A stretch of 64,000 nt of DNA from Sepiola atlantica. Its lineage: Eukaryota > Mollusca > Cephalopoda > Sepiida > Sepiolidae. A program made the position numbers and the translations under genes. Positions 31,976-44,325 of this stretch are shown piece after piece (the stretch's first letter is position 1; the number at the start of each line of letters is the position of its first letter). Where the stretch lies: assembly GCA_963556195.1 (NCBI GenBank), contig OY744537.1:23744941-23808940 (forward strand). The letters run 5' to 3'. A model generated the notes under the pieces. The model was given only the letters and a program-made list of their open reading frames with translations, had not been told where the DNA came from and did no database searches.

Positions 31976-32358
31976 TGCTCGGCCTTTTGGTCGAGATCAA
32001 AGTGTAGTATCTGTTCCGATGGATACTGCACCCTATAGACTGGTATTGTCTTGGCCTTCGGGGCTTGATTTACGCCGGTCTATGGGATTGTCCTGTGCAG
32101 TTCTAGGAGGTCCACCCTCCCAGGCTTCGCCTCCCCTCTTTGGGGAGGAGTAAGTTAATTGCTTACTGCTTGAGGCGCCCCTACCAGGGAATGCTGACGG
32201 GGCTGCCCAGGCAATTTTTGATGGTCAGAGTGCTCACCTCTCGGGCGCTGGCTTTTCAACCCCCACTTTCCGACTCGAGCTTGGGTCACATCTTACTTGT
32301 GGGAGTAGGATAAAAACTGGCCTTGTGCCTAACTCCTGGAGAGGAGTAAATTACTCTT
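31976..32358 (+). mobile_element. U2-headed SINE, long-body type (copy A2), nearly full length
   Basis: The head is ctcggccttttggtcgagat then caaagtgtagtatctgttcc. The body is almost identical to copy A1 (513-800), with an extra ~95-bp 3' part: ccgactcgagcttgggtcac, ttacttgtgggagtagg, then ggccttgtgcctaactcctg. The last box corresponds to the ccttgtgtctaactttg of the short type. It ends near gaggagtaaattactc. No clear target-site duplication was found. Confidence 0.8.
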
Positions 32359-32559
32359 TAACACACACGCACATGTGTTAGAGAGACATTTTTTCAAAGC
32401 ATCAACTGAAGAATGCTTACACTCGATATTTTTAATTGTATGGGTTGAATTTCAAGTGTTTCTGTGAAACCGGAGGTATTGATAGACGATCAAATTAATG
32501 TAGTATTATTTGAAATAAAAATATAGTTTGGGAATGGATGGTGTCCTTCCAAGATAAGA

Positions 32560-34375
32560 ATCAATTGAAGAGACGATCAAGGTCAGAATAAAATTGGCTT
32601 CTTGGAGGAATTCTATTGCCAAAAAATAAAAAGGGGGTATTCACTGAACTAGCTAAGAGGCTATCATAACCGGGCTGGAGTCCAACATGACCGAGAACCA
32701 CGAGTGCCATTCTCAGCCATGGGATATGCACCCATACTTGATTCCCTTTCATACACACAAGCTTGCAATTTGTATCCACCTTTTGTTGAACTCCATGGAA
32801 TGTAATCTTTTTCTATCACATCTAATTTTAACCTTAAGCTGATGCTTGAAGAAAGGAATCAGATCCTGATCAAAAAAAAAAAAACTCAGCACCATGAAAT
32901 CCTCTAAGAGGCGTCCCCCATACAAACATTTTAGCTATGACTAGAATCGTAAGAAACATCATTCGTTTCTCTCTATCCCATGATGGGCCAATGTTGTCAA
33001 TCACATACAGAACATCCAGCAGCACCTACTGCTTGGGATCGAGGTGAGCCGTCACCTCGTTGACATAATTCCAGAACAGCTGAAGTCTGCTACAGTTGAA
33101 GAAGGTGTGCTTGATCGTTACATCTTCAGTGCTGTTGCAGCGAGAACAATCAGGCATATCCTCTATGCCTGAATTGTATTGTACACCATTCAAGGGTAGC
33201 ATGTAAAGAATTGCAATTCATCTCTCATTTTATAATGATCCTCAACCGAGGAGCTGAGGATAGAGTCGAGAAAGTCTCTCCTGACTGTAGAGTCCCATGC
33301 AGATTCAGGAAAGCCAGTCTCAGCATGTTAATGGCTTGTCAAGTAAGGTATCTCCAAGCCTCCCTCACATAGACGTTGAATACAGACCTGTCTGCAAACC
33401 CACAACTTCCCATCATCCAACGAAGCTAGAACAAGGCACTGGAAGACAAAATACAACCAGGAGGAAAGACAGCTCTTGTTCTCATCCAGGTAAGGCGATT
33501 CTGTGTAAGACCGAACTTGCTGCCTCATCTTTTAGCTTTGAAGTAGTGGCTCCAGCATCAGGGCATAAAGTAGAGGTACCAGCGGACAACCCTGACACAC
33601 CGGCTGATAGATAGCAAACGATTCTGAATGATTCCCATTTACCTGCACCACTGCTGTTGGTGAACAATACAGAATAGAGATCCATTTGCAGAAGTCCAGT
33701 ATAAAACTGGCATTCTCTAAAGCAGATGACGAAAAGCGAATGTCATCTTATTCTTCGTCAACACGCCTGTCCCGTTTCTTCAGCAATAGATACCTGATCA
33801 AAGCGTACCAACACGACAGTCACCTAAATCCCACTCCTTCGCTGTTGCGGTTCCAAGATGCCGGAAGGCTTTCTACTCTAATAGCTTCTTTCTTCGAACT
33901 ACTAGCCTTTGAAATTCCTTCGCTGCTCCCTGTTTACCTGACCGTACCAACATGCAGAAATTTAAATGTAATGTGAACAAACATCTTACTCCACAACTTC
34001 CCACTTAGGATGCCTCTATGGATATGGTTCCAAATTCACAGTAGCCCCTTATGTCTCAGTAGCAATGTGCCTTAAAAAAAACAATGATTGAACACATTGA
34101 ATCATTGAACTCAGAAACAGTATAAACATGTCAGACAGCCTCAAGAACAATTTGTAGGGCAGATCAAGTCCTGGCTATTTGTTGTAGCCGACCTGCTTCA
34201 ACACAGCCAAGACCTCACGTTCCATAATCCTGCCTTCGTAACCAACTGCTCCAGCAACATCGTAGTGGAGAGAGTCAGCCAAACTTCTGGAATAGGTGAA
34301 ACGCTCCTGGAATTGCTCTAAGTGTGACAGTCAATAATACCGGACACAAATTAGCATTTATATTTTTGCCAGATA
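32560..34375 (-). pseudogene. LINE ORF2 relic (L1/Tx1-like by look), antisense, interrupted
   Basis: Minus strand, 5' to 3'. 34330-34150 gives REVLAVLKQVGYNK, then PGLDLPYKLFLRLSDMF (the RT fingers). After an interruption, 33660-33530 gives VQVNGNHSESFAIYQPVCQG and CPLVPLLYALMLEPLL (RT). 33390-33330 gives GGLEIPYLTS. About 33150-32990 gives CSRCNSTEDVTIKHTFFNCS, then a Trp-containing tail, the CCHC finger found at ORF2 ends. Stops and frameshifts abound. The break at 33690-34125 is filled by a plus-strand LINE 3' end. Confidence 0.65.
33709..34112 (+). mobile_element. LINE 3' end (family C) nested in the antisense LINE
   Basis: + frames give SSYSSSTRLSRFFSNRYLIK, and, at 33950-34010, NLNVM in one frame and KFKCNVNKH in another. 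The 3' UTR (acttcccacttagga, tatgtctcagtagcaatgtg, ccttaaaaaaaac) matches 35760-35905. cagtataaa occurs at both edges (about 33699 and 34109) and may be its target-site duplication. Confidence 0.5.
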
Positions 34376-35256
34376 TTGTTGGCTTGGAGCATGATTCCAA
34401 GACTCTATAAGGATGTCTACAGGTAAGAATACATTGAATAGGATAATTGACAGAAGAAAGACGAACACATGAATCTTGTTATAAGCAATTTAATATAATG
34501 CTATAACACAAATAGGAAAGAAAGAAAATTTTAAAAAATAAAAACATGATTGGATTGAGTGTATGCAGCATGTAATACACATATATTTATGTAGATCAAA
34601 AGTTTCATAAAGTTCGAGCAGTACTTAACCGTTTAGATTCATCTATTCTCCTTGAGAACCGAATCAGATGCCTAACGACCCTTTCTTGATAAGTTGGATC
34701 GTTCTTCATTATTCTCGTAATAGAAGAAAAAATGTTCAGGCAATGATGCGTTTAATATTCATCGTTTTCATGGGTTTTTTTTTTTTTCAAAGAACTAATT
34801 CATTATAAAATGTTCGTATCCTTCAAGACGTGTAGACTTAATATCCAACAGCACAAGATGTGTTATTGACTCTCGTAATCATTTTCTTCCAATTCACTCC
34901 TCTCAAACTTTGCGCTTCTTTTCACATTAGCGTCTGCATCTCCCATATAGGTATTCTCCTTCTTTTTTCTCTTTTACACATGGCGGCTAACCTCTTCTCC
35001 CCCTACCACCGTGTTTTTGTTGTGCTAAGCCCGCAAGAGAAAAAAAGACAGAAGACAGTCACTTGTGGCGAAGCGATGTATGGCTTCCCTTCCCTTCCCT
35101 CCTCTCACTAGCTTGCCTGTTAATGCCTTGCTAAAGAGGAAGAAAGGAATAAAGAAGCAGAAAGTGGACTCTTATCATGAGGCGTTGTATTGCTTTACCC
35201 CCCTTCTCTCCCCCTCTCTCTCTCTCTCTCTAATGTTGCTCGCTCACTCCCGTCAT
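34376..35256. other. Non-coding DNA with an imperfect internal duplication
   Basis: 35040-35110 and 35140-35210 are diverged copies: agacagaagacagtcacttg with gtatggcttccctt, and agaagcagaaagtggactct with gtattgctttaccc. A (TC)n run is at 35214-35231. The + frames at 34860-35313 show no recognised domain. Confidence 0.4.
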
Positions 35257-35408
35257 ACGAGGTACATCCCAGCTGAATGCTTCACTTTCCGAATGTATCT
35301 GTCCGAACCGTAACGGAGGTCTTCCTTATCCTCATCTTCATCGAAGGTCACAGCTTTGTTGGAAACTTTCTTTAACTTTTCCTTGGATATTTGGTCCTTG
35401 TAACGCTA
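35257..35408 (-). CDS. Unidentified charged open segment, possible exon or relic
   Basis: The minus strand reads open for about 50 codons from just after a TAG (catag|cgttac) down to a TGA: RYKDQISKEKLKKVSNKAV, then TFDEDEDKEDLRYGSDRY, then IRKVKHSAGMYL. It alternates acidic and basic residues and reads like real protein. It could be an internal exon (acceptor ...ccatag, donor ctc|gtatga), though the pyrimidine tract is poor. It could also be a relic of a mobile-element C-terminus, where an RYKD start is common. No ATG; family unknown. Confidence 0.25.
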
Positions 35409-35599
35409 TGGTTAAAGGTTTTTCTCCCCAGCCACCACTCGGGGCAGCTTATCTTTTAAGTGCTACTTCTTATCTGGCCTATCTAGTGTGATATGCTGGC
35501 CATATATAATGGAGAAACATCTAATCTTAGTTTTTAAACTAAACCACCACTTACTTCTAGTAACCGCCCCACTAGATCACGCTAAATAGGGGTTTCTAA

Positions 35600-35910
35600 C
35601 TTTTACCAGAAGTCATATATCTTCAGCAAGGAGAAATTCAACTTCCTGTCCTGGATGATTGACACAAAATCTGTCGACAAGCTCGCATCTTGCCATCTAG
35701 TCAGATATACTGCTCTTACACCTATCCGACCTTCTAGTCACTCCGACCTTAGCTATCTTGGGATTAAGTAGGGCATTCCAATTTAAATATAATGTGAACA
35801 AACATCTTCATAACTCCCCACTTAGGCTGCTGACTATAAATCTGGCCCTTACTCATAGTAACCCCTTACAACTCAGTGGCAATATGCCTTGTTTGGAGTG
35901 AAATAAAAAA
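35600..35910 (+). mobile_element. LINE 3' end (family C), second copy
   Basis: It contains tttaaatataatgtgaacaa then acatcttcataactccccac, cttacaactcagtggcaata and tgccttgtttggagtgaaat, ending in an A/T run. The 3' part matches 33950-34085. The upstream 150 bp has only faint coding. Confidence 0.5.
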
Positions 35911-36067
35911 TTTTTTTTAATTCTTACATTAAAGGGAAATAATGATATAAGAGACACATACATGGGGCAACTAAATAGCGTGTACGTGATCCTAGCCATA
36001 CTTTGTACTCTTTGCCATTTATCACATTGTTTTATCCTTCAGTAAACATAAGTTAATTTAATGAGTC

Positions 36068-36355
36068 ACCATTTATCAAGGCCACAAGCCACTCAAAGAT
36101 AAGAGTTACCAATATGAATGGATTGCAAGCTGAAGGATAGAAGAATATTATGAAAAGAATTCAAAATAATGAATGGAATAAACAATACTTGATTACTTAT
36201 GGGAACGGTTTAATTTTTTAATATTTGATTTGAAGACGACCATGTTGTAGTCTGCAGGGAATTGTGCCGTGGTCATGTGTTCTACAGACGGGAAGTTCAT
36301 AGAAATTCTGTCTGACGCTAGTTACATGACGGAAGAAAAGAAAGTTCTTTTTAGT
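36068..36355 (-). mobile_element. LINE 3' end (family A), antisense
   Basis: ttatcaaggccacaagccac, aaagataagagt, gaagacgaccatgttgtagt, ctgcagggaattgtgcc and ttctacagacgggaag match, on the minus strand, the PADYNMVVFK tail and 3' UTR of family A. It is decayed. It lies just left of the satellite block. Confidence 0.6.
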
Positions 36356-36429
36356 TGAATAGAAAGTCCTTCAATGGCGCTATTGTTTATCTCTAGTAAT
36401 CAAACTTTATTACATTTCAAGAATCATAA

Positions 36430-39400
36430 ATAATTGTAATACATAACAACGTAATGAAACATAATGACTAATTGCCATATGTACCAGTTCCATAATTGAA
36501 ACCGAGCAACTTATTTCCATACGAGTACCACACCATAATGACTCATTTCTATATGAGAACCAACAACGTAATTTAATCTAGTGGACAATTAATATACGAG
36601 AACCAGTTCCATAATTGAAACCGAGCAACTTATTCCATACGAGTACCACACCATAATGACTCATTTCTATATGAGAACCAACAACGTAATTTAATCTAGT
36701 GGACAATTAATATACGAGAACCAGTTCCATAATTGGAACCTAGCAACTTATTTCCATACGAGAACCACACCATAATGACTCATTTCTATATGAGAACCAA
36801 CAACGTAATTTAATCTAGTGGACAATTAATATACGAGAACCAGTTCCATAATTGGAACCTAGCAACTTATTTCCATACGAGAACCACACCATAATGACTC
36901 ATTTCTATATGAGAACCAACAACGTAATTTAATCTAGTGGACAATTAATATACGAGAACCAGTTCCATAATTGAAACCGAGCAACTTATTTCCATACGAG
37001 TACCACACCATAATGACTCATTTCTATATGAGAACCAACAACGTAATTTAATCTAGTGGACAATTAATATACGAGAACCAGTTCCATAATTGAAACCGAG
37101 CAACTTATTTCCATACGAGTACCACACCATAATGACTCATTTCTATATGAGAACCAACAACGTAATTTAATCTAGTGGACAATTAATATACGAGAACCAG
37201 TTCCATAATTGGAACGTAGCAACTTATTTCCATACGAGAACCACACCATAATGACTCATTTCTATATGAGAACCAACAACGTAATTTAATCTAGTGGACA
37301 ATTAATATACGAGAACCAGTTCCATAATTGGAACCTAGCAACTTATTTCCATACGAGAACCACACCATAATGACTCATTTCTATATGAGAACCAACAACG
37401 TAATTTAATCTAGTGGACAATTAATATACGAGAACCAGTTCCATAATTGGAACCTAGCAACTTATTTCCATACGAGAACCACACCATAATGACTCATTTC
37501 TATATGAGAACCAACAACGTAATTTAATCTAGTGGACAATTAATATACGAGAACCAGTTCCATAATTGGAACCTAGCAACTTATTTCCATACGAGAACCA
37601 CACCATAATGACTCATTTCTATATGAGAACCAACAACGTAATTTAATCTAGTGGACAATTAATATACGAGAACCAGTTCCATAATTGAAACCGAGCAACT
37701 TATTTCCATACGAGTACCACACCATAATGACTCATTTCTATATGAGAACCAACAACGTAATTTAATCTAGTGGACAATTAATATACGAGAACCAGTTCCA
37801 TAATTGGAACCTAGCAACTTATTTCCATACGAGAACCACACCATAATGACTCATTTCTATATGAGAACCAACAACGTAATTTAATCTAGTGGACAATTAA
37901 TATACGAGAACCGGTTCCATAATTGGAACCTAGCAACTTATTTCCATACGAGAACCACACCATAATGACTCATTTCTATATGAGAACCAACAACGTAATT
38001 TAATCTAGTGGACAATTAATATACGAGAACCAGTTCCATAATTGGAACCTAGCAACTTATTTCCATACGAGAACCACACCATAATGACTCATTTCTATAT
38101 GAGAACCAACAACGTAATTTAATCTAGTGGACAATTAATATACGAGAACCAGTTCCATAATTGGAACCTAGCAACTTATTTCCATACGAGAACCACACCA
38201 TAATGACTCATTTCTATATGAGAACCAACAACGTAATTTAATCTAGTGGACAATTAATATACGAGAACCAGTTCCATAATTGGAACCTAGCAACTTATTT
38301 CTATACGAGAACCACACCATAATGACTCATTTCTATATGAGAACCAACAACGTAATTTAATCTAGTGGACAATTAATATACGAGAACCAGTTCCATAATT
38401 GGAACCTAGCAACTTATTTCCATACGAGAACCACACCATAATGACTCATTTCTATATGAGAACCAACAACATAATTAAATCTAGTGGACAATTAATATAC
38501 GAGAACCAGTTCCATAATTGGAACCTAGCAACTTATTTTCATACAAGAACCACACCATAATGACTCATTTCTATATGAGAACCAACAACGTAATTTAATC
38601 TAGTGGACAATTAATATACGAGAACCAGTTCCATAATTGGAACCTAGCAACTTATTTCCATACGAGAACCACACCATAATGACTCATTTCTATATGAGAA
38701 CCAACAACGTAATTTAATCTAGTGGACAATTAATATACGAGAACCAGTTCCATAATTGGAACCTAGCAACTTATTTCCATACGAGAACCACACCATAATG
38801 ACTCATTTCTATATGAGAACCAACAACGTAATTTAATCTAGTGGACAATTAATATACGAGAACCAGTTCCATAATTGAAACCGAGCAACTTATTTCCATA
38901 CGAGAACCACACCATAATGACTCATTTCTATATGAGAACCAACAACGTAATTTAATCTAGTGGACAATTAATATACGAGAACCAGTTCCATAATTGAAAC
39001 CGAGCAACATATTTCCATACGAGAACCACACCATAATGACTCATTTCTATATGAGAACCAACAACGTAATTTAATCTAGTGGACAATTAATATACGAGAA
39101 CCAGTTCCATAATTGGAACCTAGCAACTTATTTCCATACGAGAACCACACCATAATGACTCATTTCTATATGAGAACCAACAACGTAATTTAATCTAGTG
39201 GACAATTAATATACGACAACCAGTTCCATAATTGGAACCTTGCAACTTATTTTCATACAAGAACCACACCATAATGACTCATTTCTATATGAGAACCAAC
39301 AACGTAATTTAATCTAGTGGACAATTAATATACGAGAACCAGTTCCATAATTGGAACCTAGCAACTTATTTCCATACGAGAACCACACCATAATGACTCA

Positions 39401-40700
39401 TTTCTATATGAGAACCAACAACATAATTTAATCTAGTGGACAATTAATATACGAGAACCAGTTCCATAATTGGAACCTAGCAACTTATTTTCATACAAGA
39501 ACCACACCATAATGACTCATTTCTATATGAGAACCAACAACGTAATTTAATCTAGTGGACAATTAATATACGAGAACCAGTTCCATAATAGGAACATAGC
39601 AACTTATTTTCATACAAGAACCACACCATAAGGACTCATTTCTATATGAGAACCAACAACGTAATTTAATCTAGTGGACAATTAATATACGAGAACTAGT
39701 TCCATAATTGGAACCTAGCAACTTATTTTCATACAAGAACCACACCATAATGACTCATTTCTATATGAGAACCAACAACGTAATTTAATCTAGTGGACAA
39801 TTAATATACGAGAACCAGTTCCATAATTGGAACCTTGCAACTTATTTTCATACAAGAACCACACCATAATGACTCATTTCTATATGAGAACCAACAACGT
39901 AATTTAATCTAGTGGACAATTAATATACGAGAACCAGTTCCATAATTGGAACCTTGCAACTTATTTTCATACAAGAACCACACCATAATGACTCATTTCT
40001 ATATGAGAACCAACAACGTAATTTAATCTAGTGGACAATTAATATACGAGAACCAGTTCCATAATCTGAACCTAGCAACTTATTTCCATACAAGAACCAC
40101 ACCCACCATGGTGACTAATTTTGTTATGAGAACCAGTAACGTAATTTAATCTAGTGGCTAATTTATATACGAGAACAAGTTTCAATAATTGAATCCTAGC
40201 AACTTATTTTCATACAAGACGCACGCCATAATGACTAATTTTTATACAAGAACCAGAAACGTAATTTTATCTAGTGGCTAATATGTATTTGAGAACCAGT
40301 TCCATAATTGAAATCTAGAAACTTATTTTCATACAAGAACCATGCCATGATGACTAATTTCTATATGAGAACCAGGTACGTAATTTAATCTTGTTGCTAA
40401 TATATATTCAAGGACCAGTTCCATAATCGAAACCTGGAACCTCATTTCCATACTAGAACTGCATCATAATTACTAATTTCTATACAAGAATCAGCAAATT
40501 AATTTAATCTAGTGGCTAATTTATATACAAGAAACAGTTCCATAATTGAGACATAGCAACTTATTTTCATGCAAGAACCAGCGCCGCAATTTATATCTAC
40601 CAGCTAATTTCTATTGATAACCAGTATCATAATTTAATATATAACTACGAATTAGCATGTGAGAACCAGCTCTGTAATTTAAATCTAGCTGATAATTTCT
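36430..40700. repeat. 119-bp satellite array, about 36 copies
   Basis: The landmark accagttcc recurs at 36483, 36602, 36720, 36839 and onward every 119 bp (118 once, from a one-base deletion). Each unit has three related subunits around gag(a/t)acca spaced 44, 32 and 43 bp, each with a variant of att(t)atatacgagaacca. Two unit types alternate: aaccgag...gagtacc and aacctag...gagaacc. A third (ttttcatacaagaacc) clusters at 38530-40000. Identity is very high up to about 40060, then falls steadily to 40700. No coding. Confidence 0.95.
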
Positions 40701-40719
40701 GTACAGAAACTAAAGACAT

Positions 40720-43440
40720 AACGGAAACATTGTGAAACATAACTGAAACATTGTGAAACATAACTTAAACATTGTGAAACATAACTGAAATAGTATGAAA
40801 CATAACTGAAACATTATGAAACATAACTGAAACATTGTGAAACATAACTGAAACATTGTGAAACATAACTGAAACATTATGAAAAATAACTGAAACATTA
40901 TGAAACATAACTGAAACATTGTGAAACATAACTGAAACATTGTGAAACATAACTGAAACATTATGAAACATAACTGAAACATTATGAAACATAACTGAAA
41001 CATTGTGAAACATAACTGAAACATTGTGAAACATAACTAAAACATTGTGAAACATAACTGAAACATTATGAAACATAACTGAAACATTATGAAACATAAC
41101 TGAAACATTGTGAAACATAACTAAAACATTGTTAAACATAACTGAAACATTATGAAACATAACTGAAACATTATGAAACATAACTGAAACATTGTGAAAC
41201 ATAACTGAAATAGTATGAAACATAATTGAAACATTATGAAACATAACTGAAACATTGTGAAACATAACTGAAACATTGTGAAACATAACTAAAACATTGT
41301 GAAACATAACAGAAACATTATGAAACATAACTGAAACATTATGAAACATAACTGAAACATTGTGAAACATAACTGAAACATTGTGAAACATAACTGAAAC
41401 ATAACTGAAACATTGTGAAACATAACTGAAACATTATGAAACATAACTGAAACATTGTGAAACATAACTGAAACATTGTGAAACATAACTGAAACATTGT
41501 GAAACATAACTGAAACATAACTAAAACATTGTTAAACATAACTGAAACATTATGAAACATAACTGAAACATTATGAAACATAACTGAAACATTGTGAAAC
41601 ATAACTGAAATAGTATGAAACATAACTGAAACATTATGAAACATAACTGAAACATTGTGAAACATAACTGAAACATTGTGAAACATAACTGAAACATTGT
41701 GAAACATAACAGAAACATTATGAAACATAACTGAAACATTATGAAACATAACTGAAACATTGTGAAACATAACTGAAACATAACTGAAACATTGTGAAAC
41801 ATAACTGAAACATTATGAAACATAACTGAAACATTGTGAAACATAACTGAAACATTATGAAACATAACTGAAACATTGTGAAACATAACTGAAACATTAT
41901 GAAACATAACTGAAAAATTGTGAAACATAACTGAAACATTATGAAACATAACTGAAACATTGTGAAACATAACTGAAACATTGTGAAACATAACTGAAAC
42001 ATTGTGAAACATAACTGAAACATTGTGAAACGTAACTGAAACATTATGAAACATAACTGAAACATTATGAAACATTGTGAAACATAACTGAAACATTGTG
42101 AAACATAACAGAAACATTATGAAACATAACTGAAACATTATGAAACATAACTGAAACATTGTGAAACATAACTGAAACATAACTGAAACATTGTGAAACA
42201 TAACTGAAACATTGTGAAACATAACTGAAACATTATGAAACATAACTGAAACATTGTGAAACATAACTGAAACATTGTGAAACATAACTGAAACATTATG
42301 AAACATAACTGAAAAATTGTGAAACATAACTGAAACATTATGAAACATAACTGAAACATTATGAAACATAACTGAAACATTGTGAAACATAACTGAAACA
42401 TTGTGAAACATAACTGAAACATTATGAAACATAACTGAAACATTGTGAAACGTAACTGACACATTATGAAACATAACTGAAACATTATGAAACATAACTG
42501 AAACATTGTGAAACATAACTGAAACATTGTGAAACATAACTGAAACATTATGAAACATAACTGAAACATTGTGAAACATAACTGAAACATAACTGAAACA
42601 TTGTGAAACATAACTGAAACATTATGAAACATAACTGAAACATTGTGAAACATAACTGAAACATTGTGAAACATAACTGAAACATTATGAAACATAACTG
42701 AAACATTGTGAAACATAACTGAAACATTGTGAAACATAACTGAAACATTATGAAACATAACTGAAACATTGTGAAACATAACTGAAACATTGTGAAACAT
42801 AACTGAAACATTATGAAACATAACTGAAACATTATGAAACATAACTGAAACATTGTGAAACATAACTGAAACATTATGAAACATAACTGAAACATTATGA
42901 AACATAACTGAAACACTGTGAAACATAACTGAAACATTATGAAACATAACTGAAACATTGTGAAACATAACTGAAACATTGTGAAACATAACTGAAACAT
43001 TGTGAAACATAACTGAAACATTGTGAAACATAACTGAAACATTATGAAACATAACTGAAACATTGTGAAACATAACTGAAACATTATGAAACATAACTGA
43101 AACATTGTGAAACATAACTGAAACATTATGAAACATAACTGAAACATTGTGAAACATAACTGAAACATTATGAAACATAACTGAAACATTGTGAAACATA
43201 ACTGAAACATTGTGAAACATAACTGAAACATTATGAAACATAACTGAAACATTATGAAACATAACTAAAACATTATGAAACATAACTGAAACATTGTGAA
43301 ACATAACTGAAACATTGTGAAACATTGTGAAACATAACTGAAACATTGTGAAACATTGTGAAACATAACTGAAACATTGTGAAACATAACTGAAACATTG
43401 TGAAACATTGTGAAACATAACTGAAACATTGTGAAACATT
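40720..43440. repeat. 21-bp minisatellite, about 130 copies, with higher-order structure
   Basis: The unit consists of two related halves, gaaacataact and gaaacattgt or gaaacattat. A-tracts therefore recur every 10-11 bp, in phase with the DNA helix. Because 21 is a multiple of three, long frames open on the minus strand (433, 352 and 208 codons) reading MFHNVSV or FQLCFTM repeats. These are by-products. Rare variants repeat at 399-420 bp: gaaatagtatg at 40787, 41207 and 41607; cagaaac at 41310, 41710 and 42109; gaaaaattg near 41912 and 42311; cgtaactga at 42031 and 42451. This marks a 19-20-unit higher-order repeat. Confidence 0.95.
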
Positions 43441-43505
43441 GTGGCTAGTTACCAGAATCGGTGCAGTAAATCAAACCTTGCGACTATCTTCCATACAAGA
43501 CTAAT
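43441..43505. repeat. Remnant of the 119-bp satellite beyond the 21-bp array
   Basis: gtggctagttaccagaatcg, aaaccttgcgactatctt and ccatacaagact line up with the satellite's gtggctaattt, accagttccataattg, aacctagcaactta and ccatacaagaac. The 21-bp array is therefore flanked on both sides by 119-bp satellite sequence. Confidence 0.6.
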
Positions 43506-43522
43506 ACTGTTGGAAAATATAT

Positions 43523-43814
43523 AAACCTGCAGTTTCTTCCCATCTAAAAATAAAATAGCATCTTGTGTTCCATTAATTTTACAACAAATTTTTTACAATA
43601 CTCGCAGACTATTGATCCAGTTGAAATCTTCTTGGTCATCTATTGTGGTCATTTACTCACTCTTGAGGAAGGTAGAAACCTGCAGTTTCCTGCTAGGTCT
43701 GGGTAAAATAGCAATTTCTGTTCAATTACTTGTATACAATGAATCGTTTACACTACTCAAATCCGTTTGTTGGTTATTTATAGGTTTCAAAACTATTCGA
43801 CAGAATTGCACCAA
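43523..43814. repeat. Diverged tandem duplication (period ~153 bp)
   Basis: aaacctgcagtttcttccc then aaaatagcatcttgtg (43523) and aaacctgcagtttcctgc then aaaatagcaatttctg (43676) begin two related units. The rest is only loosely similar. No function seen. Confidence 0.5.
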
Positions 43815-44325
43815 ACTTAGCATATGATGAATATGGTATCAATTGCACTCCTGCCAGGTACAAAACCAAACAACATCTGATAATGTTGTCTGCTACATGT
43901 TCAAACACTTTTATTCCAGTTTCTAGGAGTTTCAGGCCCTTTAATTACCACATGACCGTGCATCTCCTTTCCCTTTATATCAATTGACAATGTAACTCTC
44001 ACCCCAGCACTCAAGGACACGTTCTTTCTCTAATGATAGCATTCGCTATGTTTGACAGGATTAGAATGCTGACCTTACCAGATGCTTTCAACAGTTCAGG
44101 GACTATTTGAGAAGGTCATTCTTAATTTTATCTATCTATTTGCTTTTCTATCATGCCTCAGCGGATCTGTAATGCTGAGCCCTGCATTTGTTGTTCTAAC
44201 GTTAGATGGTCCAGACTACAAGGTGATGCAAAATAAACACCGTTTCGTAATGCTGTTGCCGGGCTCCATGCTTGGTCTTGTTATCCAGACACAGCTGCCC
44301 ATCATCATCCTTTAGAAATTTTGTT
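43815..44325 (-). pseudogene. LINE RT fragment, antisense
   Basis: The minus strand gives SALQIR, then NDLLK, then YIVN, YKGKGDA, then LFGFVPGRSAIDTIFII (about 43870-43820). These belong to the pre-RT linker and first RT blocks of the same broad LINE family as 18345-20975. Frames shift often. The 77-codon + frame is a shadow. Confidence 0.55.

Noticed and set aside
36430..40700. CRISPR-like array
   Set aside because: The whole 119-bp unit is repeated with no unique spacers, and the context is animal.
40710..43439. Long minus-strand ORFs (up to 433 codons) encoding MFHNVSV / FQLCFTM heptads
   Set aside because: They are forced by a 21-bp repeat whose length is a multiple of three. All three minus frames are open in parts, codons follow the repeat, and occasional half-unit losses switch frame.
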